Positions 1 to 8,067 of a stretch of 59,371 nucleotides of DNA are shown piece by piece. The position numbers were made by a program, and so were the translations under genes. The notes under the pieces were generated by a model. It made no database searches, was not told the origin of the DNA, and was given only the letters and a program-made list of their open reading frames with translations. This DNA comes from Bacteroidales bacterium (GTDB lineage: Bacteria > Bacteroidota > Bacteroidia > Bacteroidales > F082), in the NCBI GenBank assembly GCA_015488735.1, contig WFNG01000035.1, positions 1 to 59,371 on the forward strand. The letters are read 5' to 3'. Numbering within the stretch: position 1 is the stretch's first letter; the number at the start of each line of letters is the position of its first letter.

Positions 1-2232
1 AATAATACCATCTCTAAGCAGCTGCAGCGCCATCTTCAGAGAAATCATGCCACTGCTGTTTCGGTCGTAAACAAAGGATTCTGCATATCCGTTAATCAGA
101 CAATTAGTAATGTACAAACCCGTTTTTTTGTCCGCCACAAAAGTGGTACTATTTTCGCGGGGATGAACAGCAATTTTCACAGCAGTAGTATCCGTAGCCA
201 GGTTAGCGGATTTAGCCACAAAATCTTTGCGTATCACCCTGAAATCTGTCCGCCGGTTGAGGGCATAGGCTGCTTCCTTTTCCGCTTTGCTCTTAAGAGA
301 ATTAATAAAAGTATCGTTTAGTGTGGTTCCCTTTTTAAAGAGAAATCCATCTTTCACAATATTCTTTTGAAGTGTACGTGGAACGCTTTCACCATAACCT
401 TTTGCCACAAGCCTTCGGGGATCTATTCCACGCATAATAAGATAATTAACCGCTGAACGGGCGCGTTTTAGCGACAAAATATCGTTATATTCTTTGGTAT
501 CGCGCGAGTCGGTATGCGAACCCAGTTCAATGACCAGGTTGGGGTTATCACGCAAAGTCTGAATCAAACCCTGCAACGAATCCTGATATTGCGGTTTCAG
601 GTTCCATTTGTTCAGGTCGTAAAGAATATCGGGCAATACAACAGGCTTGGCCGAAATAGGATTCAAGACAATATTTTTTTTGAAGTTCCTGCTGAATTCT
701 ATGCTATCGGTATTAAACTTCCAGATATAATTAAAATAATTCTCCTTACTCACTTTTACTTCGTAAGATGTGTTGGGTTTTACCTGACTTTTTCCAAACG
801 AATAAAAACCTTTGTTGTTGGTAATCGTTTTCGCCGTGAGGCCGTTTGAGCCGATCAGTTTTACCGTAGCGTTAGGCACACCAAACAGTGTACGGTTATC
901 GGTAGTGGTTCCCGAAAGGGTAAAAACCAGAGGCGGTTGAATAAAATAATAGATGTCTTCTTTGCCACGTCCGCCTCTGCGGTTAGAGCTAAAATACCCC
1001 CATGATTCGGTGGGATTAAAAATAATCCCAAAATCGTCATAAGTGGAATTGATGGGATATTTCAGATTAACCGGTTTCCCCCAGCTTCCGGAAGAATCAA
1101 TTCTGCTGACAAAAATATCCAGTCCTCCCATACCGCCATGGCCATTTGAAGCAAAATAAAGTGCCGTATCACCACGCAGGAAAGGAAACATTTCATCGCC
1201 TTTTGTATTGATATTAGGCCCCAGGTTAACAGGATGTCCAAAAGGAACATTTTTGCTGGTACGGAAAGATACCCACAGGTCGTTTCCGCCGGCACCCCCT
1301 TTTCGGTCAGAAGAGAAATAGAGCGTCAGCCCATCGCTGCTAATTGCAGGCTGACCAACCGTTTGTGTGGTATCTACACCCCGGATAATAAGCCGTCGTG
1401 CCATTCCCCAGGTGCGGCCAATGCGCCGCGATGTATAAATCTGACATCCCATTTTTTTATCAGGAACCTGTGGACACCGCGTAAAATACAGCGTATTGAA
1501 ACGACTGTTGGCCTGTGCTGCCCCTTCGTTTGCTGAAGTATTGATATGTTTGTCTTTATCCAATAAAACCGGGGTACTCCATACGCCATTGTGATCCTGC
1601 CTTGTGGTAAAAAGGTCACTGAAATACTGCCCTGTCCATTTGTCTTTGGCTTTTCCGGTAACACCTTCGCGGGTAGAGGTAAAAACAAGCTCGTTATAAT
1701 TATCAGAGATAAAAGCCGGTGCAAAATCTGCTTCACGCGAATTAATCTTTTTCACATCCGTAACCTGATACTTAGAAGGATTGTTTATCCACTTCTGAAC
1801 TTCTGCCGTAGTTTCAACGCCCAGCTTACCACGCGGGTCGTCAGGAACCTTTTCGGCATAGGCTTTGTATTGGGCAATAGCTTCGTCAAACTTCCCATCT
1901 ATTTTCAACACATCAGCGAGACGCAACAAAATTTCCGGATGATTTTTGGCCCATCCAAAACGAACCAGCCTCCGGTAAGCCCCTTCAGCACGGCGATAAT
2001 TTTCGGTATAATAATAACAATCGGCCAACCGGTAAGTAATACGGTTCTTCTCTTCGCGATTGTTTTTAATCTTTGTAAAAGCTTTTTTATATTTATCAAT
2101 GGCAGCATAATATTGCTGTCTGGCGAATAACTCATCAGCAGTATGTGCCGGGCTTTTCCTCTGGGCAACAGTTATTAATGGCAACAATGCCATAAGCACA
2201 AACAAAAAATATTTGCTACCTGGAGCCTTCAT
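1..2232 (-). CDS. PorE-like TPR/PD40/OmpA envelope protein, partial (3' end outside window)
   Basis: The minus-strand frame is open from the ATG at 2232 to the window edge (744 codons, no stop). It starts with a signal peptide (MKAPGSKYFLFVLMALLP, cut near VAQ), then TPR-type helices (about 27-140), PD40/beta-propeller blades (about 185-400, with repeats such as SDGLTLYFSSDR and GDTALYFASNG), a carboxypeptidase-regulatory-like beta domain (about 434-500) and an OmpA-type peptidoglycan-binding domain (about 530-670, motif GSHTDSRDTKEYND). This order matches PorE of the type IX secretion system, which anchors the machine to peptidoglycan. Unlike plain PorE, it continues past OmpA into a segment resembling the start of a retropepsin-like domain (about 690-744). 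It lies 37 bp downstream of tatA and is probably cotranscribed with it. The T9SS assignment is inference from architecture; other OmpA/PD40 paralogues share it. Confidence 0.8.
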   Translation of the reverse strand, partial: MKAPGSKYFLFVLMALLPLITVAQRKSPAHTADELFARQQYYAAIDKYKKAFTKIKNNREEKNRITYRLADCYYYTENYRRAEGAYRRLVRFGWAKNHPEILLRLADVLKIDGKFDEAIAQYKAYAEKVPDDPRGKLGVETTAEVQKWINNPSKYQVTDVKKINSREADFAPAFISDNYNELVFTSTREGVTGKAKDKWTGQYFSDLFTTRQDHNGVWSTPVLLDKDKHINTSANEGAAQANSRFNTLYFTRCPQVPDKKMGCQIYTSRRIGRTWGMARRLIIRGVDTTQTVGQPAISSDGLTLYFSSDRKGGAGGNDLWVSFRTSKNVPFGHPVNLGPNINTKGDEMFPFLRGDTALYFASNGHGGMGGLDIFVSRIDSSGSWGKPVNLKYPINSTYDDFGIIFNPTESWGYFSSNRRGGRGKEDIYYFIQPPLVFTLSGTTTDNRTLFGVPNATVKLIGSNGLTAKTITNNKGFYSFGKSQVKPNTSYEVKVSKENYFNYIWKFNTDSIEFSRNFKKNIVLNPISAKPVVLPDILYDLNKWNLKPQYQDSLQGLIQTLRDNPNLVIELGSHTDSRDTKEYNDILSLKRARSAVNYLIMRGIDPRRLVAKGYGESVPRTLQKNIVKDGFLFKKGTTLNDTFINSLKSKAEKEAAYALNRRTDFRVIRKDFVAKSANLATDTTAVKIAVHPRENSTTFVADKKTGLYITNCLINGYAESFVYDRNSSGMISLKMALQLLRDGII

Positions 2233-2269
2233 TAATTTACTTTTTACCGCACTTTTTGTTTTCAACCTG

Positions 2270-2893
2270 TCATCTTTTCGTGCTTACTGAATTTTCTGCA
2301 GGTTCAATTTTTATTTCATTTCTTACAACCTCATTCTGTTCCGGAGCTTCCCGGACTATTTTCTTTTTGATTTTTGCTGTTGCAGCCTTTGTACGACTTT
2401 TTGTAACAGGTTTTTTTGGAGTAACAGATTTTGTCTTTTCGGCAACATGAGGACTTTTTGTGGTCTTTTTTCGGGAGTCGCCAGTGGCTTTCTTTTTCAC
2501 CGTTTTTGGCTTCGCAGCCTTAGGAGCGGGTTTTTTCCTTTGAGTTTTGGGAGAAGCAGCGGTTGCGGCTTTCGGTTTGGGACGTGCTTTTGGTTTCTGT
2601 TTCGATTTCAGCACTTCTGTTTTTACTTCGGTATTTTCGTCCGGTTGTTTTTCAGCGGTTTCTTCCGTTTCTTTTTGCTTCATATATGCTTCCCGTTTCT
2701 TTTCACGGTCAACACGGTCTGCTTCGCGGTTAATTTCTGTTTTTACATCTTCTGAAGCCCGCTTTATTTCATTAATAAATTTCCCCAATCCGCGTGCCAG
2801 CTCAGGAATTTTTCCCGGACCAAATACCAGAAAGATGGCCAGCACTATCAAAAAAATCTCTCCCGTACCTAAATCAAAAAGTAGTAAAACCAA
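2270..2893 (-). CDS. tatA: Twin-arginine translocase subunit TatA/TatB-like with long basic tail
   Basis: The N-terminus is a canonical TatA/B unit: a short membrane helix (about 9-25), the FGPGKIPEL hinge and an amphipathic helix (about 31-60). TatA oligomers form the pore for folded proteins exported by the Tat pathway across the inner membrane. The protein is 207 residues, whereas ordinary TatA is 60-90. From about residue 85 onward it is a low-complexity Lys/Ala/Pro/Thr tail with runs such as KPKARPKPKAATAA, predicted here to be disordered and strongly positive. Length alone would also fit TatB, but the FGPGKIPEL hinge is TatA-like. No tatC is in the window. A TACTTTTG box lies just upstream, and the PorE-like gene follows after 37 bp. 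Confidence 0.85.
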   Translation of the reverse strand: MVLLLFDLGTGEIFLIVLAIFLVFGPGKIPELARGLGKFINEIKRASEDVKTEINREADRVDREKKREAYMKQKETEETAEKQPDENTEVKTEVLKSKQKPKARPKPKAATAASPKTQRKKPAPKAAKPKTVKKKATGDSRKKTTKSPHVAEKTKSVTPKKPVTKSRTKAATAKIKKKIVREAPEQNEVVRNEIKIEPAENSVSTKR

Positions 2894-2915
2894 TGTCTTA
2901 AATATTTGTCTTTCG

Positions 2916-2923
2916 CAAAAGTA
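2916..2923 (-). promoter_or_regulatory. Putative Bacteroidota -7 box upstream of tatA
   Basis: On the minus strand this reads TACTTTTG, matching the Bacteroidota -7 consensus TAnnTTTG, 22 nt before the tatA ATG. No clear -33 TTG is visible, so the call rests on the -7 box and its position. Confidence 0.4.
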
Positions 2924-2966
2924 AAAAAAATCCCCATGAGCCGTATTTTATTCTTGAAGATACGTT

Positions 2967-3656
2967 TTATTTCTTCTGCTTTACCGGTATTCCGTTGTGA
3001 AAAATAACTTTTTTCTGTATGACGCCAAGCGAATCATAAGTCATCCAGACACCCTCCTGCAAAGCATTTTTATACTGCCCCTGCATAAGCAGTTTTCCGT
3101 TAATATCATATACACGAAAAGGTCCCTGTAAAGTATCGTTTACATAAGTTCCCGAAGTGGAAATTTTTCCATCGGGGAAATATTTTAACCAACGACCGTT
3201 TTTGTGGCCGTTTTTATAGTTGGTTAGCTCGGAAGGTTTTCCTGTTGAAGGGTAAAAAACTATGGTTTCCCCCTGCTTTATCCCGGTCTTATAATTTTCT
3301 TCCAGCACAAGTTTCCCATCTACATCACTGAAATAAAGCCAGGTACTGTCTTTTTTATGGTTAATAAATTTTCCTTCGGCCATGGGCTTGCCATTGAGCT
3401 GGAATGATTTTAAATGTGCTATCCGGCCAGTATCCGAGTAGGTCATCCTGGCTTTCAGCATTCCGGCCGGATAGAAATAGGAAAATGTTCCGTAAGGTTT
3501 TCCATCGCGGAACTGACCTTTGTAACGGATTGCTCCGTTGCTGTATGTTCCAATCCATTTCCCCTGTCGCAGTCCGTGGACATCCGTATGGTTTTGCGCG
3601 TTGGCCAATGGCAACAATGCTACAGAAAAAAACAACATCAAAAGTAGTTTCTTCAT
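2967..3656 (-). CDS. MORN/YwqK-repeat secreted protein
   Basis: This 229-residue protein has a signal peptide (MKKLLLMLFFSVALLPLANA, then Q) followed by tandem repeats of about 22-25 residues with the pattern G.W..Y...G.......Y.nG, for example GKWIGTYSNGAIRYKGQF and GRWLKYFPDGKISTSGTY. These are MORN-type repeats as in proteins annotated 'toxin-antitoxin system YwqK family antitoxin'; that label comes from a distant homologue and says little about function here. It is probably periplasmic or at the outer membrane. It is divergent from recR, and a TACTTTTG box at 3702-3709 on the minus strand could be its promoter. Confidence 0.75.
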   Translation of the reverse strand: MKKLLLMLFFSVALLPLANAQNHTDVHGLRQGKWIGTYSNGAIRYKGQFRDGKPYGTFSYFYPAGMLKARMTYSDTGRIAHLKSFQLNGKPMAEGKFINHKKDSTWLYFSDVDGKLVLEENYKTGIKQGETIVFYPSTGKPSELTNYKNGHKNGRWLKYFPDGKISTSGTYVNDTLQGPFRVYDINGKLLMQGQYKNALQEGVWMTYDSLGVIQKKVIFHNGIPVKQKK

Positions 3657-3716
3657 TTTTTAGTACCGGCTTTGTTAAAATGTTTTAATTTTATCGCCTT
3701 ACAAAAGTAACATCAA

Positions 3717-4337
3717 TTGAACGAATATTCTTCAAAATTATTGGAATCGGCAGTAAAAGAATTGTCACGCCTGCCGGGAATTGGCAAACGAACGGCCTTA
3801 CGACTGGCTTTGCATTTGTTGCGTGAGGAAACTTCAGCGACACAGCATCTGGCCGAAGCATTGGTAAAGATGCGGGAAGAAATTATGTTTTGCAAACGAT
3901 GCAACAACATTTCGGACACAGAAATCTGCGAAATATGCAGCAATCCTAAACGTGACGAACAAACAGTATGTGTGGTGGAAGACACCCGCGATGTGCTGGC
4001 TGTGGAAAACACCTCACAGTTCAACGGCCTGTATCATGTGCTGGGAGGCATTATCAATCCCATGGAAGGGATTGGTCCCAACGACCTTAATCTGACACAT
4101 CTCGTAGAACGTACTCGCACAGAAGATATTAAAGAGATTATTCTGGCTTTGCCCGCCACGGTGGAAGGTGATACCACCGGCTATTATATTTATAAATTGC
4201 TCTCACCTTTTGGATTAAAAATAACCACTATTTCGCGCGGTGTGGCCGTGGGAAACGAGCTGGAATATACCGACGAAATTACCCTGGGCCGTTCTATTCT
4301 GAATCGTTTGCTTTTTGAGGAATCGAACCGGAGGTAA
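3717..4337 (+). CDS. recR: Recombination mediator RecR
   Basis: RecR works with RecO (and RecF) to load RecA on gapped DNA. The 206-residue protein is full length against E. coli RecR (201). It shows the helix-hairpin-helix RLPGIGKRTALRLALHLL, a C4 zinc finger (CKRC..., then CEIC) and a Toprim domain beginning VCVVEDTRDVLAVE, with the conserved ALPATVEGDTTGYYI further on. The start is TTG at 3717: an in-frame TAA lies at 3708-3710 just upstream and the first residues align with known RecR N-termini. No Shine-Dalgarno sequence is visible, as is usual in this phylum. It ends 2 bp from the convergent saccharopine dehydrogenase-like gene. Confidence 0.95.
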   Translation: MNEYSSKLLESAVKELSRLPGIGKRTALRLALHLLREETSATQHLAEALVKMREEIMFCKRCNNISDTEICEICSNPKRDEQTVCVVEDTRDVLAVENTSQFNGLYHVLGGIINPMEGIGPNDLNLTHLVERTRTEDIKEIILALPATVEGDTTGYYIYKLLSPFGLKITTISRGVAVGNELEYTDEITLGRSILNRLLFEESNRR

Positions 4338-4339
4338 AA

Positions 4340-5479
4340 TCAGCCCTTGTCAACCGTAGTTTTATAAATTACATTTCGTTCTGCCAGACCCGAAAGCATA
4401 AAATCCACAATTTTCTCATTTTCCCCCATCTGTTCCGGAACCACAATTCCTTTTTGCGTGTGCAGACCTGAAACCATCAGGCGAACTGCCTGTGAAGCTG
4501 CATAAGCCGTGGTACGCGCCATACTGTGTGTCTTGGTTTTGGCATCATAACGGTCGTACAGGTCAAAAGTATAGCGGAGTAGCTTTCCGTCTTTTTTCCC
4601 TTCGACCATAATTTTCATAATGGTCAAATCCTCTTCGCCTTTTTCGAGTTTCCAATGTTTAAACAACAATTTACTGGTCAGTTCTATGGGAGAAATAGTG
4701 TTGCCGTTGATCTCCGTTTTCCGAGTGTCGAAAAATCCGTTTTCGGCCAAAAATTTGATTTTGGCGGCATAGCCCGGATAACGGAGTGTTTTCTCACGCA
4801 TGTTTTTGGCTTTGATGGTAAACATGAGCGAGCGCAACCCGTCACTGTTAAAAGCTTCCAGTGTCCCAACTTTATCAAATTCCAACAACTGGATTTCGGT
4901 AAGGGGCGGTTTGGTTACTATCTGTCCGTTTTCCACCAACCGCGCCGGGCGCGTGTATTCCTCAATCACATCCGAAGGTGAAAAAACGGCTTTGTATTCC
5001 CACGGTAATTTCCGTATCACCGGCAATCCGCCCACAAAAATATCTACTTTGTCCACTTCATCCATTTTGGATGCTGCGAAACCGGCCAACAGGTTGCTCA
5101 TTCCCGGCGCCACGCCCATATCCGAAATGACGCGAACGCCCTTTTCCTTTGCCAGCTTCGACAAGCCGAAAACATCCTCCGGATAAAAAGCAATATCCAC
5201 ACAATCTTTCCCCGCTTCTATTATGGTTTTCAGGGTGTTGTAGCCCATAAATCCGGGAACGGCATTCACTACGATATCAAAAGGTTGTAACAGTTTCTTT
5301 AGTTCATAAGATCCGCTTAAATCCAGATGTTTCTTTCGCAATTTCATCTCCTCAATACTTTCGAGTTGTAACCAGCTTTTATCGGCTATGGTAACTTCAA
5401 ATTTTTCGTCTTTGAGGAGATCGATGGCCAGCGGTTTTCCAATAAGTCCGGCCCCCAGAACAATTACTTTTGTTTTCAT
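4340..5479 (-). CDS. Saccharopine dehydrogenase-like NAD(P)-binding protein
   Basis: This 379-residue protein opens with a Rossmann motif VLGAGLIGKPLAIDLL and continues with the saccharopine dehydrogenase/homospermidine synthase C-terminal fold, including the family block ISDMGVAPGMSNLLAG. Relatives oxidise or form saccharopine-type secondary amines in lysine metabolism or act in polyamine synthesis; the substrate cannot be read from the sequence. It is the last gene of a minus-strand operon, 4 bp after the EamA transporter, which suggests related substrates or simple co-expression. It ends 2 bp from the recR stop. Confidence 0.8.
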   Translation of the reverse strand: MKTKVIVLGAGLIGKPLAIDLLKDEKFEVTIADKSWLQLESIEEMKLRKKHLDLSGSYELKKLLQPFDIVVNAVPGFMGYNTLKTIIEAGKDCVDIAFYPEDVFGLSKLAKEKGVRVISDMGVAPGMSNLLAGFAASKMDEVDKVDIFVGGLPVIRKLPWEYKAVFSPSDVIEEYTRPARLVENGQIVTKPPLTEIQLLEFDKVGTLEAFNSDGLRSLMFTIKAKNMREKTLRYPGYAAKIKFLAENGFFDTRKTEINGNTISPIELTSKLLFKHWKLEKGEEDLTIMKIMVEGKKDGKLLRYTFDLYDRYDAKTKTHSMARTTAYAASQAVRLMVSGLHTQKGIVVPEQMGENEKIVDFMLSGLAERNVIYKTTVDKG

Positions 5480-5483
5480 ATGC

Positions 5484-6383
5484 CTAAATTTTTAGTTTTT
5501 GTGAAGGTTCTGTTTTCCCAATTTCTGATAAGACAACCCCGATAATTACCACAGTCATTCCAATTATTTTTCTTGCAGTGAACTGTTCTCCCAGTAAGTA
5601 AAACGAAAAAACCACAGTAAAAACAGGAATCAGGTTAGTATATAAACTGGATTTAATAACGCCAAGATATTTCACTACATAAGTATAAAGCACGTAGGCT
5701 ACAGAAGAAGCAAAAATACCAAGCATCAACAGGGAAACAATGGGGAGAATCCCCGGGCGGATGGTAACAAACGACGGGCCATCAATAAAAAGGAAGAAGG
5801 GCAGAAAAAAAAGCGAACCAAGCATATTTTGCCAGGTGATAATAGTAACAGGATTGTATTGCTGTGTCAATTTTTTCAGCGCCACCACATAAAAAACAGC
5901 AGAAAAAACAGCAAGAAACAGCAACGCTATTCCCAACGGGTTGGCCAACAACTGAAATTTGTCGTTAAGTATTATTACCAACAATCCGGTAAAGGAGATG
6001 ATTAGCCCAATCAAATTCAACGGTCTGAGCCTTTCTTTGAAAAAATAATAAGCTGCAAAAGGTGCAAAAACAGGAATAGTGGACACAATAATCGAACTCA
6101 GCGAAGCAGATACAAGGCTTAGCCCGTAATTCTCACCTACAAAATAGAGAAAAGGATTTAAAAAGGCACTTCCTATAAATAACCAACGGTCTTTCTTTTG
6201 AACCGGCTTGAGCTGCCCGATAACATATCCAAAAAGAAACAAAACGGCAAAGGAAATCAGCAGTCGAAAAAAAATGGTAGTGAGCGGAGAATAAACTTCA
6301 AAAACAATTTTAGACCATACATACGACATACCCCAGAAAAACATGGAAATAAAGGCGAGGATATGAATATGGAATTTTTTCAT
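5484..6383 (-). CDS. EamA-family (drug/metabolite superfamily) transporter
   Basis: This 299-residue inner-membrane protein has about ten hydrophobic helices in two EamA repeats. The first begins FISMFFWGMSYVWSKIV; the second includes NMLGSLFFLPFFLFIDG and ends with a LLGEQFTARKIIGM motif common at the end of EamA domains. Such proteins export metabolites or amino acids; the substrate is unknown. Its ATG overlaps the stop of the upstream DUF3108 gene (TGATG at 6381-6385), implying translational coupling, and the saccharopine dehydrogenase-like gene follows after 4 bp. Confidence 0.85.
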   Translation of the reverse strand: MKKFHIHILAFISMFFWGMSYVWSKIVFEVYSPLTTIFFRLLISFAVLFLFGYVIGQLKPVQKKDRWLFIGSAFLNPFLYFVGENYGLSLVSASLSSIIVSTIPVFAPFAAYYFFKERLRPLNLIGLIISFTGLLVIILNDKFQLLANPLGIALLFLAVFSAVFYVVALKKLTQQYNPVTIITWQNMLGSLFFLPFFLFIDGPSFVTIRPGILPIVSLLMLGIFASSVAYVLYTYVVKYLGVIKSSLYTNLIPVFTVVFSFYLLGEQFTARKIIGMTVVIIGVVLSEIGKTEPSQKLKI

Positions 6384-7195
6384 CAGCGTTTTCGGGATTT
6401 GAATTTAGGCCTGAAATCTAGATAGGGCAACATAAATACTTTTACTGAGCCAACAATAATATTGGCTTGCACATAAATTGGAAAGCGGTGCTTGTCGGCA
6501 GTAACATAAACAACCAACGGATCTGTATCAGAGAAAAAAGTACTGCTGGTAATTACAGCTTTATAAACATCGCAGGCAATCCGCTTTTTGTTATGTACCA
6601 TCTGCCCTTTCCCGGCATAAATAATATAATACGTCTGTTTTTTCCCATCCACAATCAAAGGAATGGCAAGGGTGTCCCCTACTTTTAACGCGCTTGTATT
6701 TGTAATCCTTAAATAATAAGTAGCACTGAGGACATCGCGAAATGACTTGTTCAGTGTAAGTAAAGTGTCTTTTGGAGCGTGCCGGGTGGCCTCTGTATGG
6801 ACATTAACATTCAGGCTATCCCAATGAAAATGATAAATATTATGAATATAAAAGCCGCCTTCCAGCGTTTTTTTCTCATAGAACAAAGGTTTGAAACCTT
6901 TAATCGCAGTTACTGACTGGTAATAATCCTTCAGTTTAAAAATAAAAGCATATTTTTTTAAAGAGCGTCCGGTGGCGACAAGATGCACACATTTACGGTG
7001 ATTATAGGTTATGGTATCCGTTTTTAGGTTCACATCTCCGGCATATACCCACAAAGGGCCAAGATTATAGTAAACACGAAACTGCAAATCTTCGCGGGGC
7101 ATAAATGGATAAGGTGGCGTTATTTGAGCAAAGCAGATTTCCGGCACACTTAAAAGTAACAAGCTGAAAAAGAATATGATGTTTTTCCCGGTCAT
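6383..7195 (-). CDS. DUF3108 periplasmic protein
   Basis: This 270-residue protein has a signal peptide (MTGKNIIFFFSLLLLSVPEI, ending CFAQ) and a beta-rich body typical of DUF3108. Family features seen are an N-terminal EDLQFRVYYNLGPLWVYAGD block and a C-terminal PLVVYVTADKHRFPIYVQA block. DUF3108 proteins are predicted envelope proteins of unknown role. It heads the minus-strand operon; a TATTTTTG box at 7213-7220 on the minus strand could be the promoter. Confidence 0.75.
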   Translation of the reverse strand: MTGKNIIFFFSLLLLSVPEICFAQITPPYPFMPREDLQFRVYYNLGPLWVYAGDVNLKTDTITYNHRKCVHLVATGRSLKKYAFIFKLKDYYQSVTAIKGFKPLFYEKKTLEGGFYIHNIYHFHWDSLNVNVHTEATRHAPKDTLLTLNKSFRDVLSATYYLRITNTSALKVGDTLAIPLIVDGKKQTYYIIYAGKGQMVHNKKRIACDVYKAVITSSTFFSDTDPLVVYVTADKHRFPIYVQANIIVGSVKVFMLPYLDFRPKFKSRKR

Positions 7196-7333
7196 AGGTT
7201 TCTTGAAAAATTCAAAAATAAGGAAAAACCGGCGGTTGCAACATGAAGATATGAAAAAAGGTTAAGAACCGAATACCGGAAATTGATCCCTGGTCTGTCA
7301 AGGCGATTAGGAATCCTCCAAAATAAGTCAAAC

Positions 7334-7362
7334 AAAAAAGTCAGACAATTTGCCTGACTTTC
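7334..7362 (-). terminator. Rho-independent terminator after tRNA-Met
   Basis: On the minus strand the segment AAAGTCAG / CTGACTTT forms an 8-bp stem around a 9-nt loop and runs into TTTTTT. It starts about 10 nt after the tRNA 3' end. Confidence 0.75.
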
Positions 7363-7371
7363 TTTTCTTCG

Positions 7372-7445
7372 TAGCGAGACTGAGAATTGAACTCAGGACC
7401 TCCGGGTTATGAATCCGACGCTCTAACCAACTGAGCTACCTCGCC
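7372..7445 (-). tRNA. tRNA-Met (CAT anticodon)
   Basis: The minus strand gives a 74-nt cloverleaf: acceptor GGCGAGG paired with TCTCGCT (first pair G-U), D arm GCTC/GAGC, anticodon loop TTCATAA, and T arm CTGAG-TTCAATT-CTCAG. CCA is not encoded. Anticodon CAT is compatible with elongator Met, initiator, or tRNA-Ile2 modified to lysidine. The D-loop and variable region (AGGTC) favour elongator Met, and the first acceptor pair argues against a typical initiator. The anticodon stem closes with an A31/C39 mismatch. Confidence 0.93.
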
Positions 7446-7593
7446 GTTTTGAGGCTGCAAAATTAAAAAATTAAATGATTATGCAAATATTTTTTTTCAT
7501 TCATCCCACGCATGCAATGTTGTACCCAAAATCACTTGCTTTTTCTGAAAAAAGCCGGATGAATGCTTACCTTCGCGAAAAATAATTTACGCC

Positions 7594-8067
7594 ATGTCAC
7601 AGGAAATCGAAAAGAAATTTCTCATCAAAGCAGATTATAAACCATTTGTTGTCAAAGCGAACCATATCGTTCAGGGCTATTTATCATCGGCGCCTGAAAG
7701 GACTGTCAGAATACGTATTAAAGATGAAAAGGGTTTTCTCACCATTAAAGGGCCAACAAACAAAAGTGGAGCCAGCCGGTACGAATGGGAAAAACAAATT
7801 TCGCTGAAAGAAGCCAGAGAGCTGCTCCGGTTGTGCGAGCCCGGAATAATTGACAAAACACGACAAATTGTCCCGGCTTCCGGAAGTCTGTTTTTTGAAA
7901 TAGATGAATTTCACGGCGAAAACGAAGGCCTTACAGTCGCAGAAATTGAACTTCCCCATGAGGACTTCCCTTTTGAAAAACCTGACTGGCTGGGAGAAGA
8001 GGTTACCGGAAACAAAAAATATTACAATTCCATGTTAACAAAAAAACCGTTTAAAAGCTGGCATTAA
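7594..8067 (+). CDS. CYTH-domain protein (triphosphate tunnel metalloenzyme)
   Basis: This 157-residue single-domain protein begins with the CYTH signature ExExK in MSQEIEKKFLI, followed by alternating basic/acidic strands (TVRIRIKDEKGFLTIKG, RYEWEKQI, and an acidic EIDEFHGE strand). Triphosphate tunnel enzymes bind triphosphate and divalent metal in a beta-barrel; members hydrolyse inorganic triphosphate or thiamine triphosphate, or make cAMP. For this short bacterial type, tripolyphosphatase is the likelier activity, but this is inference. The gene overlaps the convergent barrel gene by 4 bp at 8064-8067. Confidence 0.85.
   Translation: MSQEIEKKFLIKADYKPFVVKANHIVQGYLSSAPERTVRIRIKDEKGFLTIKGPTNKSGASRYEWEKQISLKEARELLRLCEPGIIDKTRQIVPASGSLFFEIDEFHGENEGLTVAEIELPHEDFPFEKPDWLGEEVTGNKKYYNSMLTKKPFKSWH

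Noticed and set aside
1591-2130. 179-codon plus-strand frame
   Set aside because: It is antisense to the PorE-like gene, which runs without a stop through this region and carries clear domains.
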